From an uncultured Clostridium sp. (GTDB taxonomy: Bacteria; Bacillota; Clostridia; Clostridiales; Clostridiaceae): 64,000 nucleotides of DNA. The notes beneath the pieces were generated by a model. The model saw nothing but the letters and a program-made list of their open reading frames with translations, made no database searches and had not been told where the DNA came from. The DNA lies in contig UQBY01000017.1 in NCBI GenBank assembly GCA_900539375.1, positions 1 to 64,000 on the forward strand. The letters are read 5' to 3'. How positions within the stretch are numbered: the first letter of the stretch is position 1; each line of letters starts with the position of its first letter. The position numbers were made by a program, and so were the translations under genes. Positions 42,835 through 51,713 of this stretch are shown piece after piece.

Positions 42835-43980
42835 TTGAAGAAAATTATAACTATATTTGGAACAAGACCAGAGGCTATAAAAATGGCTCCATTAGTGAAG
42901 GAATTAGAAAAAAGAGAAGGAATTGAATCAAAAATATGTGTAACTGCACAACATAGAGAAATGTTAGACCAGGTTTTAGAGTTATTTGATATAAAGCCTG
43001 ATTTTGATTTAAATATTATGAAAACAAAGCAAAGCTTAACTGGAATTACAAATAGAATTTTAGAAGGACTTGAAACTATTTTTAAAGAAGAAAAACCAGA
43101 TATGATATTAGTCCATGGAGATACAACTACTACATTTTCAAGTGCTTTAGCAGCATACTATCAACAAATTAAAGTAGGCCATGTAGAAGCTGGATTAAGA
43201 ACTTTTAATAAATATTTTCCTTTTCCAGAAGAAATGAATAGAAAGCTTACAGGAGCAATTTCAGACCTTCATTTTTCACCTACAAAGGGAGCAAAAAATA
43301 ATTTGCTTAGAGAGGGAATAGATGAAAAGAGCATTTATATAACTGGAAATACTGTAATAGATGCAATGCTTCATACAGTTGAAGATAATTATGTTTTTGA
43401 AAATGAAGAACTAAATAAAATAGATTTTAAAAATAAAAAAGTAATAATGATAACAGCCCATAGAAGAGAAAATTGGGGAGAAGGAATATCTAATATATGT
43501 GAAGCTTTAAATGAAATAGTAGATAAAAACAAAGATGTAGAACTTGTATATTTAGTTCACTTAAATCCAATTGTTAAAGACATGGTTTATGAAAAATTAG
43601 GTGGAAAAGAGAGAATACATTTATTAAATCCATTAGATACAAAGGAAACTCATAATTTAATGAATAAATGTTTTATGGTAATGACAGATTCAGGTGGATT
43701 ACAAGAAGAAGCACCTCATTTAGGAAAACCAGTATTAGTATTAAGAGATGTTACTGAAAGACCAGAAGCAGTTGAATATGGAACTGTAAAATTAGTTGGA
43801 ACAGATAAGGAAAAAATAATAAGAGAAGGAAATGAATTAATAAATAATAAAGAAGCATATGAAAAAATGAGCAAAGCAGTAAATCCATATGGAGATGGAA
43901 AGGCATCTGAAAGAATATGTGATGCTATAATGAAATATTTTAACCTAAGTAAAAAGGATGTTGAAGAATTTAACAGATAA
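42835..43980 (+). CDS. wecB: UDP-N-acetylglucosamine 2-epimerase (non-hydrolysing)
   Basis: A 381-residue WecB/MnaA family protein. The GTRPEAIKMAPLV opening, HGDTTTTFSSALAA, HVEAGLRT, and TDSGGLQEEAPHLGKPVLV are all conserved. It makes UDP-ManNAc for teichoic acid linkage units or surface polysaccharide. TTG start, 7 nt after AAGGAGG. In other Firmicutes this gene also lies close to upp and the atp operon. Confidence 0.95.
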   Translation: MKKIITIFGTRPEAIKMAPLVKELEKREGIESKICVTAQHREMLDQVLELFDIKPDFDLNIMKTKQSLTGITNRILEGLETIFKEEKPDMILVHGDTTTTFSSALAAYYQQIKVGHVEAGLRTFNKYFPFPEEMNRKLTGAISDLHFSPTKGAKNNLLREGIDEKSIYITGNTVIDAMLHTVEDNYVFENEELNKIDFKNKKVIMITAHRRENWGEGISNICEALNEIVDKNKDVELVYLVHLNPIVKDMVYEKLGGKERIHLLNPLDTKETHNLMNKCFMVMTDSGGLQEEAPHLGKPVLVLRDVTERPEAVEYGTVKLVGTDKEKIIREGNELINNKEAYEKMSKAVNPYGDGKASERICDAIMKYFNLSKKDVEEFNR

Positions 43981-44006
43981 CTTTAGGTTCTTTTTGACAA
44001 AATCTA

Positions 44007-44034
44007 TTGAAAAAAACTATATAAATGATATAAT
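44007..44034 (+). promoter_or_regulatory. Promoter of the thiolase gene
   Basis: -35 TTGAAA (44007-44012), 16-bp spacer, -10 TATAAT (44029-44034). An overlapping alternative is TTGACA (43994-43999)-18-TATATA (44018-44023). Confidence 0.7.
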
Positions 44035-44102
44035 AAAAATATGTTAATAATTTAACGAACAAAAATCATAAATATATGTGAATATTTAGGAGGTATTTTA
44101 TA

Positions 44103-45284
44103 ATGAGAGAAGTAGTTATTGCAAGTGCAGCTAGAACAGCACTAGGTTCTTTTGGTGGATCACTTAAGGATGTTCCAGCAACAGAATTAGGAGCAATAGT
44201 AATTAAGGAAGCTATAAAGAGAGCTGGAATTAAAGGTGAACAAGTTGAAGAAGTAGTAATGGGAAATGTTATTCAAGCAGGACTTGGACAAAACCCAGCT
44301 AGACAAGCAACTTTAAAGGCTGGTCTACCAAATGAAGTTCCAGCAATGACAATAAATAAAGTTTGTGGTTCTGGTTTAAGATGTGTAGCTTTAGCAGCTC
44401 AAATGATAAAAGCAGGAGATGCTGATATAGTAGTAGCTGGTGGTATGGAAAACATGTCAGCTGCACCATATGTATTAGATAAAGCTAGATGGGGACAAAG
44501 AATGGGAGATGGAAAGCTAGTAGACGCTATGATAAAAGATGGTCTATGGGATGCTTTCAACAACTACCACATGGGTGTTACAGCTGAAAACATAGCTAAA
44601 GAATGGAATTTATCAAGAGAAGAACAAGATGCTTTTGCAGCAGCTTCTCAACAAAAAGCAGAAGCAGCTATAAAGGCTGAAAAGTTCAAAGATGAAATAG
44701 TTCCTGTAGTTATACCTCAAAGAAAGGGAGAACCAAAGGTATTTGATACTGATGAATTCCCAAGATTTGGAACAACTACTGAAACATTAGCAAAATTAAG
44801 ACCAGCATTTATAAAAGATGGTACAGTTACAGCTGGTAATGCTTCAGGAATCAATGATGGAGCAGCAGCATTTGTTGTTATGAGTGCTGAAAAAGCAGAA
44901 GAATTAGGAATTAAGCCAATGGCTAAGATAGTTTCTTATGGTTCTAAGGGATTAGATCCAGCAATAATGGGATATGGACCATTTCATGCAACTAAGAAAG
45001 CTTTAGAAATAGCTGGATTAACAGTTGATGATTTAGACCTTATTGAAGCAAACGAAGCATTTGCAGCTCAAAGCTTAGCAGTTGCTAAAGACCTTAAGTT
45101 TGATATGTCAAAGGTTAATGTTAACGGAGGAGCTATAGCACTTGGACATCCAGTTGGAGCTTCAGGAGCTAGAATTCTTACAACATTACTTTATGAAATG
45201 GAAAAGAGAGATGCTAAGAAAGGTCTTGCTACTTTATGTATAGGTGGCGGAATGGGAACTGCTCTTATAGTTGAAAGAGCTTAG
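44103..45284 (+). CDS. thlA: Acetyl-CoA acetyltransferase (thiolase)
   Basis: A 393-residue biosynthetic thiolase. The acylated Cys is in NKVCGSGLRC, the NEAFAAQ block is present, the active-site His is in GGAIALGHPVGASGAR, and the second Cys in TLCIGGGMGTAL. It condenses two acetyl-CoA to acetoacetyl-CoA for butyrate-type fermentation. It uses more GCA/GCT-rich codons than its neighbours, consistent with high expression. It is monocistronic, with its own promoter and a strong terminator. Confidence 0.96.
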   Translation: MREVVIASAARTALGSFGGSLKDVPATELGAIVIKEAIKRAGIKGEQVEEVVMGNVIQAGLGQNPARQATLKAGLPNEVPAMTINKVCGSGLRCVALAAQMIKAGDADIVVAGGMENMSAAPYVLDKARWGQRMGDGKLVDAMIKDGLWDAFNNYHMGVTAENIAKEWNLSREEQDAFAAASQQKAEAAIKAEKFKDEIVPVVIPQRKGEPKVFDTDEFPRFGTTTETLAKLRPAFIKDGTVTAGNASGINDGAAAFVVMSAEKAEELGIKPMAKIVSYGSKGLDPAIMGYGPFHATKKALEIAGLTVDDLDLIEANEAFAAQSLAVAKDLKFDMSKVNVNGGAIALGHPVGASGARILTTLLYEMEKRDAKKGLATLCIGGGMGTALIVERA

Positions 45285-45293
45285 TTTTAAGCA

Positions 45294-45328
45294 AAAAAAG
45301 AGGAGCTAATTTAGCTCCTCTTTTTTTA
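45294..45328 (+). terminator. Terminator of the thiolase gene
   Basis: AAAAGAGGAGCTA/TAGCTCCTCTTTT with a short loop and a long T run. The stem core AGAGGAG is the same as in the terminator at 3680. Confidence 0.95.
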
Positions 45329-45381
45329 TAATAATTTTAGCAAGTAAATTTTTTATAAAAAATATTTGGAGAGTTTGTTTA

Positions 45382-46539
45382 ATGAAAAATAATAGAATGT
45401 CTAGAAGAAAAAAGATTATAAGAAGACGAAGGATAACAGTAGGAATAATAGGAGGATTTTTATTATTATCTATAGGTTTTACAAGCTATAAAATTTTAAA
45501 TAAAAGTAGTACAAAAAACAATGTATCAAAAGAGGATAATAACAAAATAGAAAACGTTAACACAAAAACACCAGAAGTAGAAAAGAAGGAAATATTAATA
45601 ACTTCTGCTGGAGATTGTACATTAGGAACTGATACTAGTTTTGGTTATGAAGGAAGCTTTCAATATGAATTAGACATTTATAATAATGATTATTCTCATA
45701 TTATGAGTAATGTAAGAAGTATATTTGAAAATGATGATTATACAATAGTTAATCTTGAGACAACATTTACTGAAAGTAATATTAAAGCTTACAAAGGAGA
45801 AGGTATTGTATATAATTTTAAAGGACCAAAAGAATATGTAAATATACTTACATCATCATCTATAGAAGGAGTAACAGTTTCTAATAATCATATTTATGAT
45901 TATGGAGAAGAAGGATTTAGAGATACTATTGATACATTAAGAGAAAATAATTTAGATTATTGTGGAGAAGGCTATAAAATATTAAAAGAAATAAAAGGAA
46001 TAAAGATAGGATTTTTAGGTTATCAAGGCTGGATAGATTCAGAAGAATTAAGAAATACTATAAAAGAAGATATTAAGCAATTAAGAGATAATGGAGCTAA
46101 AATAATAATTCCATATTTTCATTGGGGAGAAGAAAAAGCATTTAAACCAAATGAAACACAAATGAATTTAGCAAGATATTCAATAGATAGTGGAGCAGAT
46201 ATGGTTTTAGGTTCTCATTCTCATGTTATTGGAACATTAGAAAATTATAAAGGAAAATTAATAGCTTATAGCTTAGGAAATTTTAGCTTTGGAGGAAATT
46301 TTAATCCTTTTGACAAAAGAACATTTATTTTACAGTCAAAATTCGACTTTGAAAATGAATCAGTTGTTAAAATTCAACATAAAATAATACCTACATTAAT
46401 TTCTTCAGTAGAGTATAAAAATGATTATGTTCCAACCCCAGTAGAAGGAAATATAAAGGAAGAGATAATAAGTACTTTAAATGAGTTATCTCCTACTATG
46501 AAAGGTATTATAACTAATGATTTTTTTAGCCTAGAATAG
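45382..46539 (+). CDS. CapA-family (poly-gamma-glutamate capsule-like) metallophosphoesterase fold protein
   Basis: A 385-residue protein. Very basic N-terminus (MKNNRMSRRKKIIRRRR), one membrane helix (about 19-36), a Ser/Asn-rich linker, then a CapA domain: SAGDCTLGTD, NLETTFT, VSNNHIYDYG, FHWGEEKAFKP and GSHSHVIGTLE. This is a calcineurin-like metal-binding pattern. CapA is needed for gamma-glutamate polymer export or anchoring in bacilli, but no capB or capC homolog is nearby, so the substrate is uncertain. The protein is predicted to face outward. Confidence 0.85.
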   Translation: MKNNRMSRRKKIIRRRRITVGIIGGFLLLSIGFTSYKILNKSSTKNNVSKEDNNKIENVNTKTPEVEKKEILITSAGDCTLGTDTSFGYEGSFQYELDIYNNDYSHIMSNVRSIFENDDYTIVNLETTFTESNIKAYKGEGIVYNFKGPKEYVNILTSSSIEGVTVSNNHIYDYGEEGFRDTIDTLRENNLDYCGEGYKILKEIKGIKIGFLGYQGWIDSEELRNTIKEDIKQLRDNGAKIIIPYFHWGEEKAFKPNETQMNLARYSIDSGADMVLGSHSHVIGTLENYKGKLIAYSLGNFSFGGNFNPFDKRTFILQSKFDFENESVVKIQHKIIPTLISSVEYKNDYVPTPVEGNIKEEIISTLNELSPTMKGIITNDFFSLE

Positions 46540-46904
46540 TAAAAAAAAATAAATTTTTATACATAAAATAAGCAAAAATATGAATAATTATTATAAAAAC
46601 ATGTCAAATATTTAGTAAGGAAAACTATTAAAGAAAATAAAAAAATTAAAAAAATAAAAAAACTGACTAATATTCAGAAAATGAAAATGTTATCAAGCAT
46701 GTGAATAAAATTATGTAATTATCGCAAAATTCTAAAAAATGATTTTGAAGAAAAAAAATTATTTATAAGTGAAGCATTTGATAAATTAGAAGAGATTGGA
46801 TAAGTAAAATGAAGAAATATTAGTCATAATTTAAAAAACTAAATAAATTTGCCTATATTTGAGCTAAAATTAAAGTTACTTAAAATTAAGGAGGAGATTA
46901 TAAT
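46540..46904. other. 365-bp intergenic region before the atp operon
   Basis: Very AT-rich. One frame stays open from about 46597 to 46803 except for a TGA at 46702. The second part reads NDFEEKKLFISEAFDKLEEI, so it could be a decayed gene, but there is no start with a ribosome binding site and no family is recognised. No convincing atp promoter was found; TTGAGC-16-TAAAAT (46859-46886) would start inside the ribosome binding site. Confidence 0.3.
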
Positions 46905-46934
46905 ATGAGTGTCAAAGACGAGGAGAGAGTTTAA
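46905..46934 (+). CDS. 9-codon leader ORF coupled to atpI
   Basis: ATG 46905 follows a near-perfect AAGGAGGAG at 9 nt and encodes MSVKDEERV. Its stop TAA overlaps the atpI ATG (TAATG). The atpI ribosome binding site, GAGGAGAGAG, lies inside this ORF. This layout suggests translational coupling of atpI, and so the operon, to translation of the leader. A peptide function is not implied. Confidence 0.5.
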   Translation: MSVKDEERV

Positions 46935-47290
46935 TGAATAAAGATATGAATAAGTTAAAGTCAAAAATCACAAAATATGATATAGGTATTGGGCTATTTA
47001 TATTTTTATTCATTGGATTGTTTATCTCAAAGAAAACTGCAGTGATTTATATGTTTGGTGTTGTAATAGCTCTTATTAATTTTTTAATAAGTATGTATGC
47101 TACATATAAGTGGATGGGTACTAAAAATGACATTGTACTTATGTTAACAGTATTAAGAGTTTTAGTTGTAGTAGCTTGTGTCCTTCCTTTTATACATAAT
47201 ATTAATTTGGTTATAGCATATGTTAGTGGACTTATTACACATTCAATATTATTAATCTGTTGCGGTGTAAACAGAAAGGGGTGTGATTAG
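46934..47290 (+). CDS. atpI: ATP synthase protein I
   Basis: 118 residues with four predicted membrane helices (about 15-33, 36-56, 70-88, 92-112), matching AtpI in size, topology and position at the head of the operon. AtpI assists assembly of the c-ring. The ATG overlaps the stop of a 9-codon leader ORF. atpB starts 3 nt after its stop. Confidence 0.85.
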   Translation: MNKDMNKLKSKITKYDIGIGLFIFLFIGLFISKKTAVIYMFGVVIALINFLISMYATYKWMGTKNDIVLMLTVLRVLVVVACVLPFIHNINLVIAYVSGLITHSILLICCGVNRKGCD

Positions 47291-47292
47291 TT

Positions 47293-47976
47293 TTGGAGGA
47301 AGCTAAAATTTATTATTCCTTTAAAATAGGAAATTTCCCAGTAAACATAACATCTGATATTATTGTTCAATGGGCAGTTATCTTAGTTATTGGAATAGTC
47401 GCCTACCTTTTAACAAGAAATCTTAAAAGAGTGCCAGATAAAAAACAAATAGTTTTAGAAACTATTTACAATTATGTAGAAAATCTTGTTAAGAGTAATA
47501 TGGGAGAAAGTTTTATGACTTATTTACCATATGTAGGAACCTTGGTGGTGTACCTATTGTCATTAAATTTACTAGGACTTATAGGAATTGAACCCCCTAC
47601 CAAAAACTTAAGTGTTACATTGGGTTTAGGTATTACATCATTCTTGGTGATAAATGGAACGGCAATAAAAAGAAATGGTATTGGAGGATATGCAAAAGGA
47701 CTTGCTTCTCCATATGCACTTATGTTGCCACTTAACATTTTGGAAAGAGTAACATTACCAATATCTTTGGCACTTCGACTATTTGGTAATATGTTAGCAG
47801 CTACTTTACTTATAAGCTTAATTTATCAAGGATTAAGTTCTATAAACTTTTTTGCTCAAATAGGTCTTCCAATAGTAGCACATGCATATTTTGATTTGTT
47901 TGATGGAACAATTCAAATGTTGGTTTTCACAATGTTAACAGTAGTTTATATCAAAATTATATCAGACGAACATTAA
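47293..47976 (+). CDS. atpB: ATP synthase F0 subunit a
   Basis: 227 residues with five to six membrane helices. The essential Arg is in LALRLFGNMLAA, and the last helix holds GTIQMLVFTML. It forms the half-channels that pass ions to the c-ring. TTG start, about 9 nt after AAAGGGG. At 227 residues it is at the short end of the family. Confidence 0.94.
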   Translation: MEEAKIYYSFKIGNFPVNITSDIIVQWAVILVIGIVAYLLTRNLKRVPDKKQIVLETIYNYVENLVKSNMGESFMTYLPYVGTLVVYLLSLNLLGLIGIEPPTKNLSVTLGLGITSFLVINGTAIKRNGIGGYAKGLASPYALMLPLNILERVTLPISLALRLFGNMLAATLLISLIYQGLSSINFFAQIGLPIVAHAYFDLFDGTIQMLVFTMLTVVYIKIISDEH

Positions 47977-48001
47977 TTTTAAATTTAAGGAGGAAAACAA
48001 A

Positions 48002-48220
48002 ATGGATTTATCAGTAATAGGAGCAGCTATAGCTGCATTATCAGGTATTGGAGCAGGAGTAGGAATAGGTATTGCAACAGGAAAGGCAACAGAATCAATA
48101 GCAAGACAACCAGAAGCAGCAGGAAAAATTCAAAGTGCTTTAATATTAGGTGCTGGTCTTTCAGAAGCAACAGCAATTTATGGTTTAATAGTAGCATTAG
48201 TATTAATCTTTGTTAAATAG
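48002..48220 (+). CDS. atpE: ATP synthase F0 subunit c
   Basis: 72 residues, a two-helix hairpin with loop ARQPEAAGKI. The ion-binding Glu is in LSEATAIYG. The Na+-type ligands known from Ilyobacter (Gln in helix 1 and Ser after the Glu) are replaced by Ile (GVGIGIATG) and Ala (SEAT), so proton coupling is predicted. ATG follows AAGGAGG. Confidence 0.95.
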   Translation: MDLSVIGAAIAALSGIGAGVGIGIATGKATESIARQPEAAGKIQSALILGAGLSEATAIYGLIVALVLIFVK

Positions 48221-48256
48221 AAAATACTAAGTGGCTCCGAAGGGAGGTAAATGTAA

Positions 48257-48736
48257 ATGGATATAGATCCTTCAGTTGTTATTGCAACCATGATAAACTT
48301 TGTTATATTTATCCTAATATTAAAACATTTCTTTTGGGATAAAATACAAAAAGTTATTCAAGAAAGACAAGATTATATTGAAGAGCAATTAGATAAGGCA
48401 GAAGAGGATTCTCAAAAAGCTAGATTATATTTAGTAGAAAATGAAAGAATACTAAAAAATTCTAGAGAAGAGGGTAAAAAGATTATAGAAAAAAGAAAAA
48501 GTAAAGCAAATAAAGTTTATAGTGAAATAGTTAGTGATGCTAATAAAGAAGCTAGTTTAATTTTAGATAGAGCTAGATTAGAAATTGAAAGAGAAAAAGA
48601 AAAAGCTCAATATGAAATAAAAAAGCAAGCTGTAGATTTAGCTATTGAATTATCAACAAAAGCTTTAGAGGAAAAAGTTGAAGAAACAAAGCAAAGGGAA
48701 TTAATAAATGACTTTATTACTAAGGTAGGTAGATAA
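48257..48736 (+). CDS. atpF: ATP synthase F0 subunit b
   Basis: 159 residues. One N-terminal membrane helix (about 8-26, VIATMINFVIFILIL) is followed by a long charged right-handed coiled coil (30-159). It forms the peripheral stalk that holds F1 against rotation. ATG follows AGGGAGGT. atpH begins 2 nt after the stop. Confidence 0.94.
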   Translation: MDIDPSVVIATMINFVIFILILKHFFWDKIQKVIQERQDYIEEQLDKAEEDSQKARLYLVENERILKNSREEGKKIIEKRKSKANKVYSEIVSDANKEASLILDRARLEIEREKEKAQYEIKKQAVDLAIELSTKALEEKVEETKQRELINDFITKVGR

Positions 48737-48738
48737 AT

Positions 48739-49275
48739 ATGTATGAATATTTAGATAAACGATATGCTCTTGCTTTATATCAGGTTGCAGAAGAAAAAGG
48801 AAAAGTAGAAGAGTATTTAAATGACCTTAGAGAAATTTGCGATTTAATAGATAATAATAAAGACTTTTATGAAGTAATAAAACATCCTCAAATAAGTACA
48901 AGAAAGAAAAAACAAACATTTATTAACATATTTAAAGGGAAAATAGATGAAGAATTATTATCTTTCTTATTAATACTTATAGAAAAGGATAGAATGTTAT
49001 TCTTAAGAGAAAAACTTAATGAAATGGAAAAAATCCATTTAGAAAAAAATAATACATTAGTTGCAGTAGTTAAATCAGCTATTCCTTTATTAGAAAGTGA
49101 AGTTGAAGAACTAAAAAGCAAACTAGAAAATAAATATAATAAACATATTATTGTTAAAACAGAAATAGATAAAAGTCTTTTGGGTGGAGTTTATGTAAGA
49201 GTTGGGAATGATGTTATAGATGGTACTGTAAAATCTAAACTTGACGAGATGAAAGACATAATTCTTAAGAAATAG
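48739..49275 (+). CDS. atpH: ATP synthase F1 subunit delta
   Basis: 178 residues of the delta/OSCP family: KRYALALYQVAEEKG opening, HPQISTRKKK in the N-terminal six-helix domain, and the C-terminal LLGGVYVRVGNDVIDGTVKS. It joins the b stalk to the top of F1. Short gap to atpA (10 nt). Confidence 0.94.
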   Translation: MYEYLDKRYALALYQVAEEKGKVEEYLNDLREICDLIDNNKDFYEVIKHPQISTRKKKQTFINIFKGKIDEELLSFLLILIEKDRMLFLREKLNEMEKIHLEKNNTLVAVVKSAIPLLESEVEELKSKLENKYNKHIIVKTEIDKSLLGGVYVRVGNDVIDGTVKSKLDEMKDIILKK

Positions 49276-49285
49276 AGGTGAGTTC

Positions 49286-50800
49286 ATGAATATAAAACCA
49301 GAAGAAATAACTTCTATCATAAAAAAAGAAATTGAAAAATATGAAAAACATATAAAAACAGTAGACTCTGGTACAATAATTCAAATTGGAGATGGAATTG
49401 CTAGAGTATATGGATTAGATGATTGTATGGAAGGTGAACTTCTAGAATTCCCTAATGATGTATATGGAATGGCTCTTAATCTTGAACAAGACAATGTAGG
49501 ATGTGTTTTGTTAGGACCTGAAGAAGGTATAAAAGAAGGAGACATAGTAAAGAGAAGTAATAAGATAGTTCAAGTGCCTGTTGGAGAAGAATTAATAGGA
49601 AGGGTAGTAAATTCATTAGGAGCTCCTATTGATGGAAAAGGTCCAATAAATACAACTAAAACTAGACCTATAGAAGTACCAGCACCATCAATAATAGAAA
49701 GAAGTTCAGTTAATGAACCTTTACAAACTGGTATTAAGGCAATAGATACTATGATACCAATAGGAAGAGGACAAAGAGAACTTATAATAGGTGATAGACA
49801 AACTGGTAAGACAGCAATAGGAATAGACACTATAATAAATCAAAAGGGAAAAGATGTTATATGTATATATGTTGCTATAGGTCAAAAACAATCTACAGTT
49901 GCACATATAGTAAATACATTAACTGAAATGGGAGCAATGGACTATACAATAATAGTTAGTTCAACAGCAGCAGAATCAGCTCCACTTCAATATTTAGCAC
50001 CTTATGCTGGTTGTAGTATGGGAGAATACTTTATGCATGAAGGTAAAGATGTATTAATAATATATGATGACTTATCTAAGCATGCAGTTGCTTATAGAGC
50101 AATGTCATTACTTCTTAAAAGACCACCAGGAAGAGAAGCTTATCCAGGAGATGTTTTTTACATACATTCAAGATTACTTGAAAGAGCAGCAAAGCTTGCA
50201 CCAGAATATGGTGGTGGTTCATTAACAGCTCTTCCAATAATAGAAACTCTTGCTGGAGATGTAACAGCATATATTCCAACAAATGTAATATCAATTACAG
50301 ATGGACAAATATTCCTTGAGTCAGATTTATTCTACTCAGGACAAAGACCAGCAGTTAACGCCGGTATATCAGTATCAAGAGTTGGTGGTAGTGCTCAAAT
50401 AAAGGCTATGAAGAGTGTTACAGGTACTTTAAGACTTGAATTAGCACAATATAGAGAACTTGCAGCATTTACTCAATTTGGTTCTGATTTAGATGCAGAT
50501 TCTTCTAGAAGACTTGAAAAAGGAAAGAGATTAATAGAGGTATTAAAACAAGACCAATATCAACCTATGCCTGTAGAAAAGCAAGTTGCAATTGTTTATG
50601 CAGCAGTTAATAATTTCCTTTCAGATATTAAAGTTAGTGATATTAGAAAATTTGAAAAAGAATTTTTAGAATATATGGATACTCATCATAGAGACTTATT
50701 AAAATCAATTGTTGATGGAAAAGTTTTAACAGATGAAATTAAAGAAGAATTAGAAGTATCCATAACAGAATTTAAGAAAATTTTCTTACAAGAAGGGTAG
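49286..50800 (+). CDS. atpA: ATP synthase F1 subunit alpha
   Basis: 504 residues. Walker A GDRQTGKTAI near residue 170, then LIIYDDLSKHA and the arginine-finger region VSRVGGSAQ. It is the non-catalytic nucleotide-binding subunit of the F1 hexamer. ATG follows GAGGTGAG. Length and motifs are typical. Confidence 0.97.
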   Translation: MNIKPEEITSIIKKEIEKYEKHIKTVDSGTIIQIGDGIARVYGLDDCMEGELLEFPNDVYGMALNLEQDNVGCVLLGPEEGIKEGDIVKRSNKIVQVPVGEELIGRVVNSLGAPIDGKGPINTTKTRPIEVPAPSIIERSSVNEPLQTGIKAIDTMIPIGRGQRELIIGDRQTGKTAIGIDTIINQKGKDVICIYVAIGQKQSTVAHIVNTLTEMGAMDYTIIVSSTAAESAPLQYLAPYAGCSMGEYFMHEGKDVLIIYDDLSKHAVAYRAMSLLLKRPPGREAYPGDVFYIHSRLLERAAKLAPEYGGGSLTALPIIETLAGDVTAYIPTNVISITDGQIFLESDLFYSGQRPAVNAGISVSRVGGSAQIKAMKSVTGTLRLELAQYRELAAFTQFGSDLDADSSRRLEKGKRLIEVLKQDQYQPMPVEKQVAIVYAAVNNFLSDIKVSDIRKFEKEFLEYMDTHHRDLLKSIVDGKVLTDEIKEELEVSITEFKKIFLQEG

Positions 50801-50840
50801 AGTATAAAAAGCTATACAATTCTCTCTAGGAGGTGGAAAT

Positions 50841-51698
50841 ATGGGTGCAGCAGGACTGGTTGATATTAAAAGAAGAATAAAATCAGTAGAAAGTACCAGA
50901 AAGATAACAAATGCCATGGGGGTTGTTGCCACTTCTAAGCTTAGAAAATGTAGGAAGGAATTATCTAATAATGATGTATATTTTAAAGCAGCTGAAGAAA
51001 CCATTAGGTCTTTAGCTGCTATAGCTAATGATAATGAAAATTTAGAGTTTCCTTATTTTAGCCCTAAAAATAGTGATTCAAAGCTTTATATAGTTATTAC
51101 ATCTGATACAGGATTATGTGGTGGATATAATAATAATATAGTGTCCTATCTAAGTTCTTTAGCAGAAGATGATAAAGATAAAATGAAGGTTATGACTATT
51201 GGAGCTAAGGGAATTCCCTACGTAAAAAGAGCAGGATTTAATACAGTTACAGAATATGTGGATATACCAAATATTCCAACTATTAAGGAAGTTAAGGTAA
51301 TATATGAAAAGGCATTAAGTCTTTTTAATAGTGGCGAAGTTTCAGAAGTATATGTAGTATATACAAATTTTATAAGCCCTGTAAAGCAAGTCCCAAGTTT
51401 AGAAAAATTGTTACCAATTGATAAACTTGAAGGTGAAGGGCAGGCAAAAATAGTAGAGCCAAGTTTAGATATTGTTTTAAAAGATGCACTTGATGCTTAT
51501 TTAAAAGGCAAGTTAAGATATTTAATTTTAAATGCAAAATGTAGTGAGGAAAGTGCTAGAATGACTGCTATGGATGGAGCTACAAGTAATGCAAATGATT
51601 TATTAGCAAGTCTTAACTTAAAATATAATAGAATAAGACAAACGATGATTACTCAAGAAATATCAGAGATAGTTGGAGGAGCATCGGCTCAAAAATAG
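50841..51698 (+). CDS. atpG: ATP synthase F1 subunit gamma
   Basis: 285 residues. The N- and C-terminal helices (DIKRRIKSVESTRKITNAM; NRIRQTMITQEISEIVGGA) form the central shaft coiled coil, with SDTGLCGGYN in the middle domain. It rotates within the alpha/beta ring. ATG follows AGGAGGTGG. Confidence 0.96.
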   Translation: MGAAGLVDIKRRIKSVESTRKITNAMGVVATSKLRKCRKELSNNDVYFKAAEETIRSLAAIANDNENLEFPYFSPKNSDSKLYIVITSDTGLCGGYNNNIVSYLSSLAEDDKDKMKVMTIGAKGIPYVKRAGFNTVTEYVDIPNIPTIKEVKVIYEKALSLFNSGEVSEVYVVYTNFISPVKQVPSLEKLLPIDKLEGEGQAKIVEPSLDIVLKDALDAYLKGKLRYLILNAKCSEESARMTAMDGATSNANDLLASLNLKYNRIRQTMITQEISEIVGGASAQK

Positions 51699-51713
51699 TA
51701 AGGAGGTATGTAT

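Noticed and set aside
46859..46886. TTGAGC-16-TAAAAT as the atp operon promoter
   Set aside because: The transcription start would fall within the ribosome binding site, leaving no usable leader.
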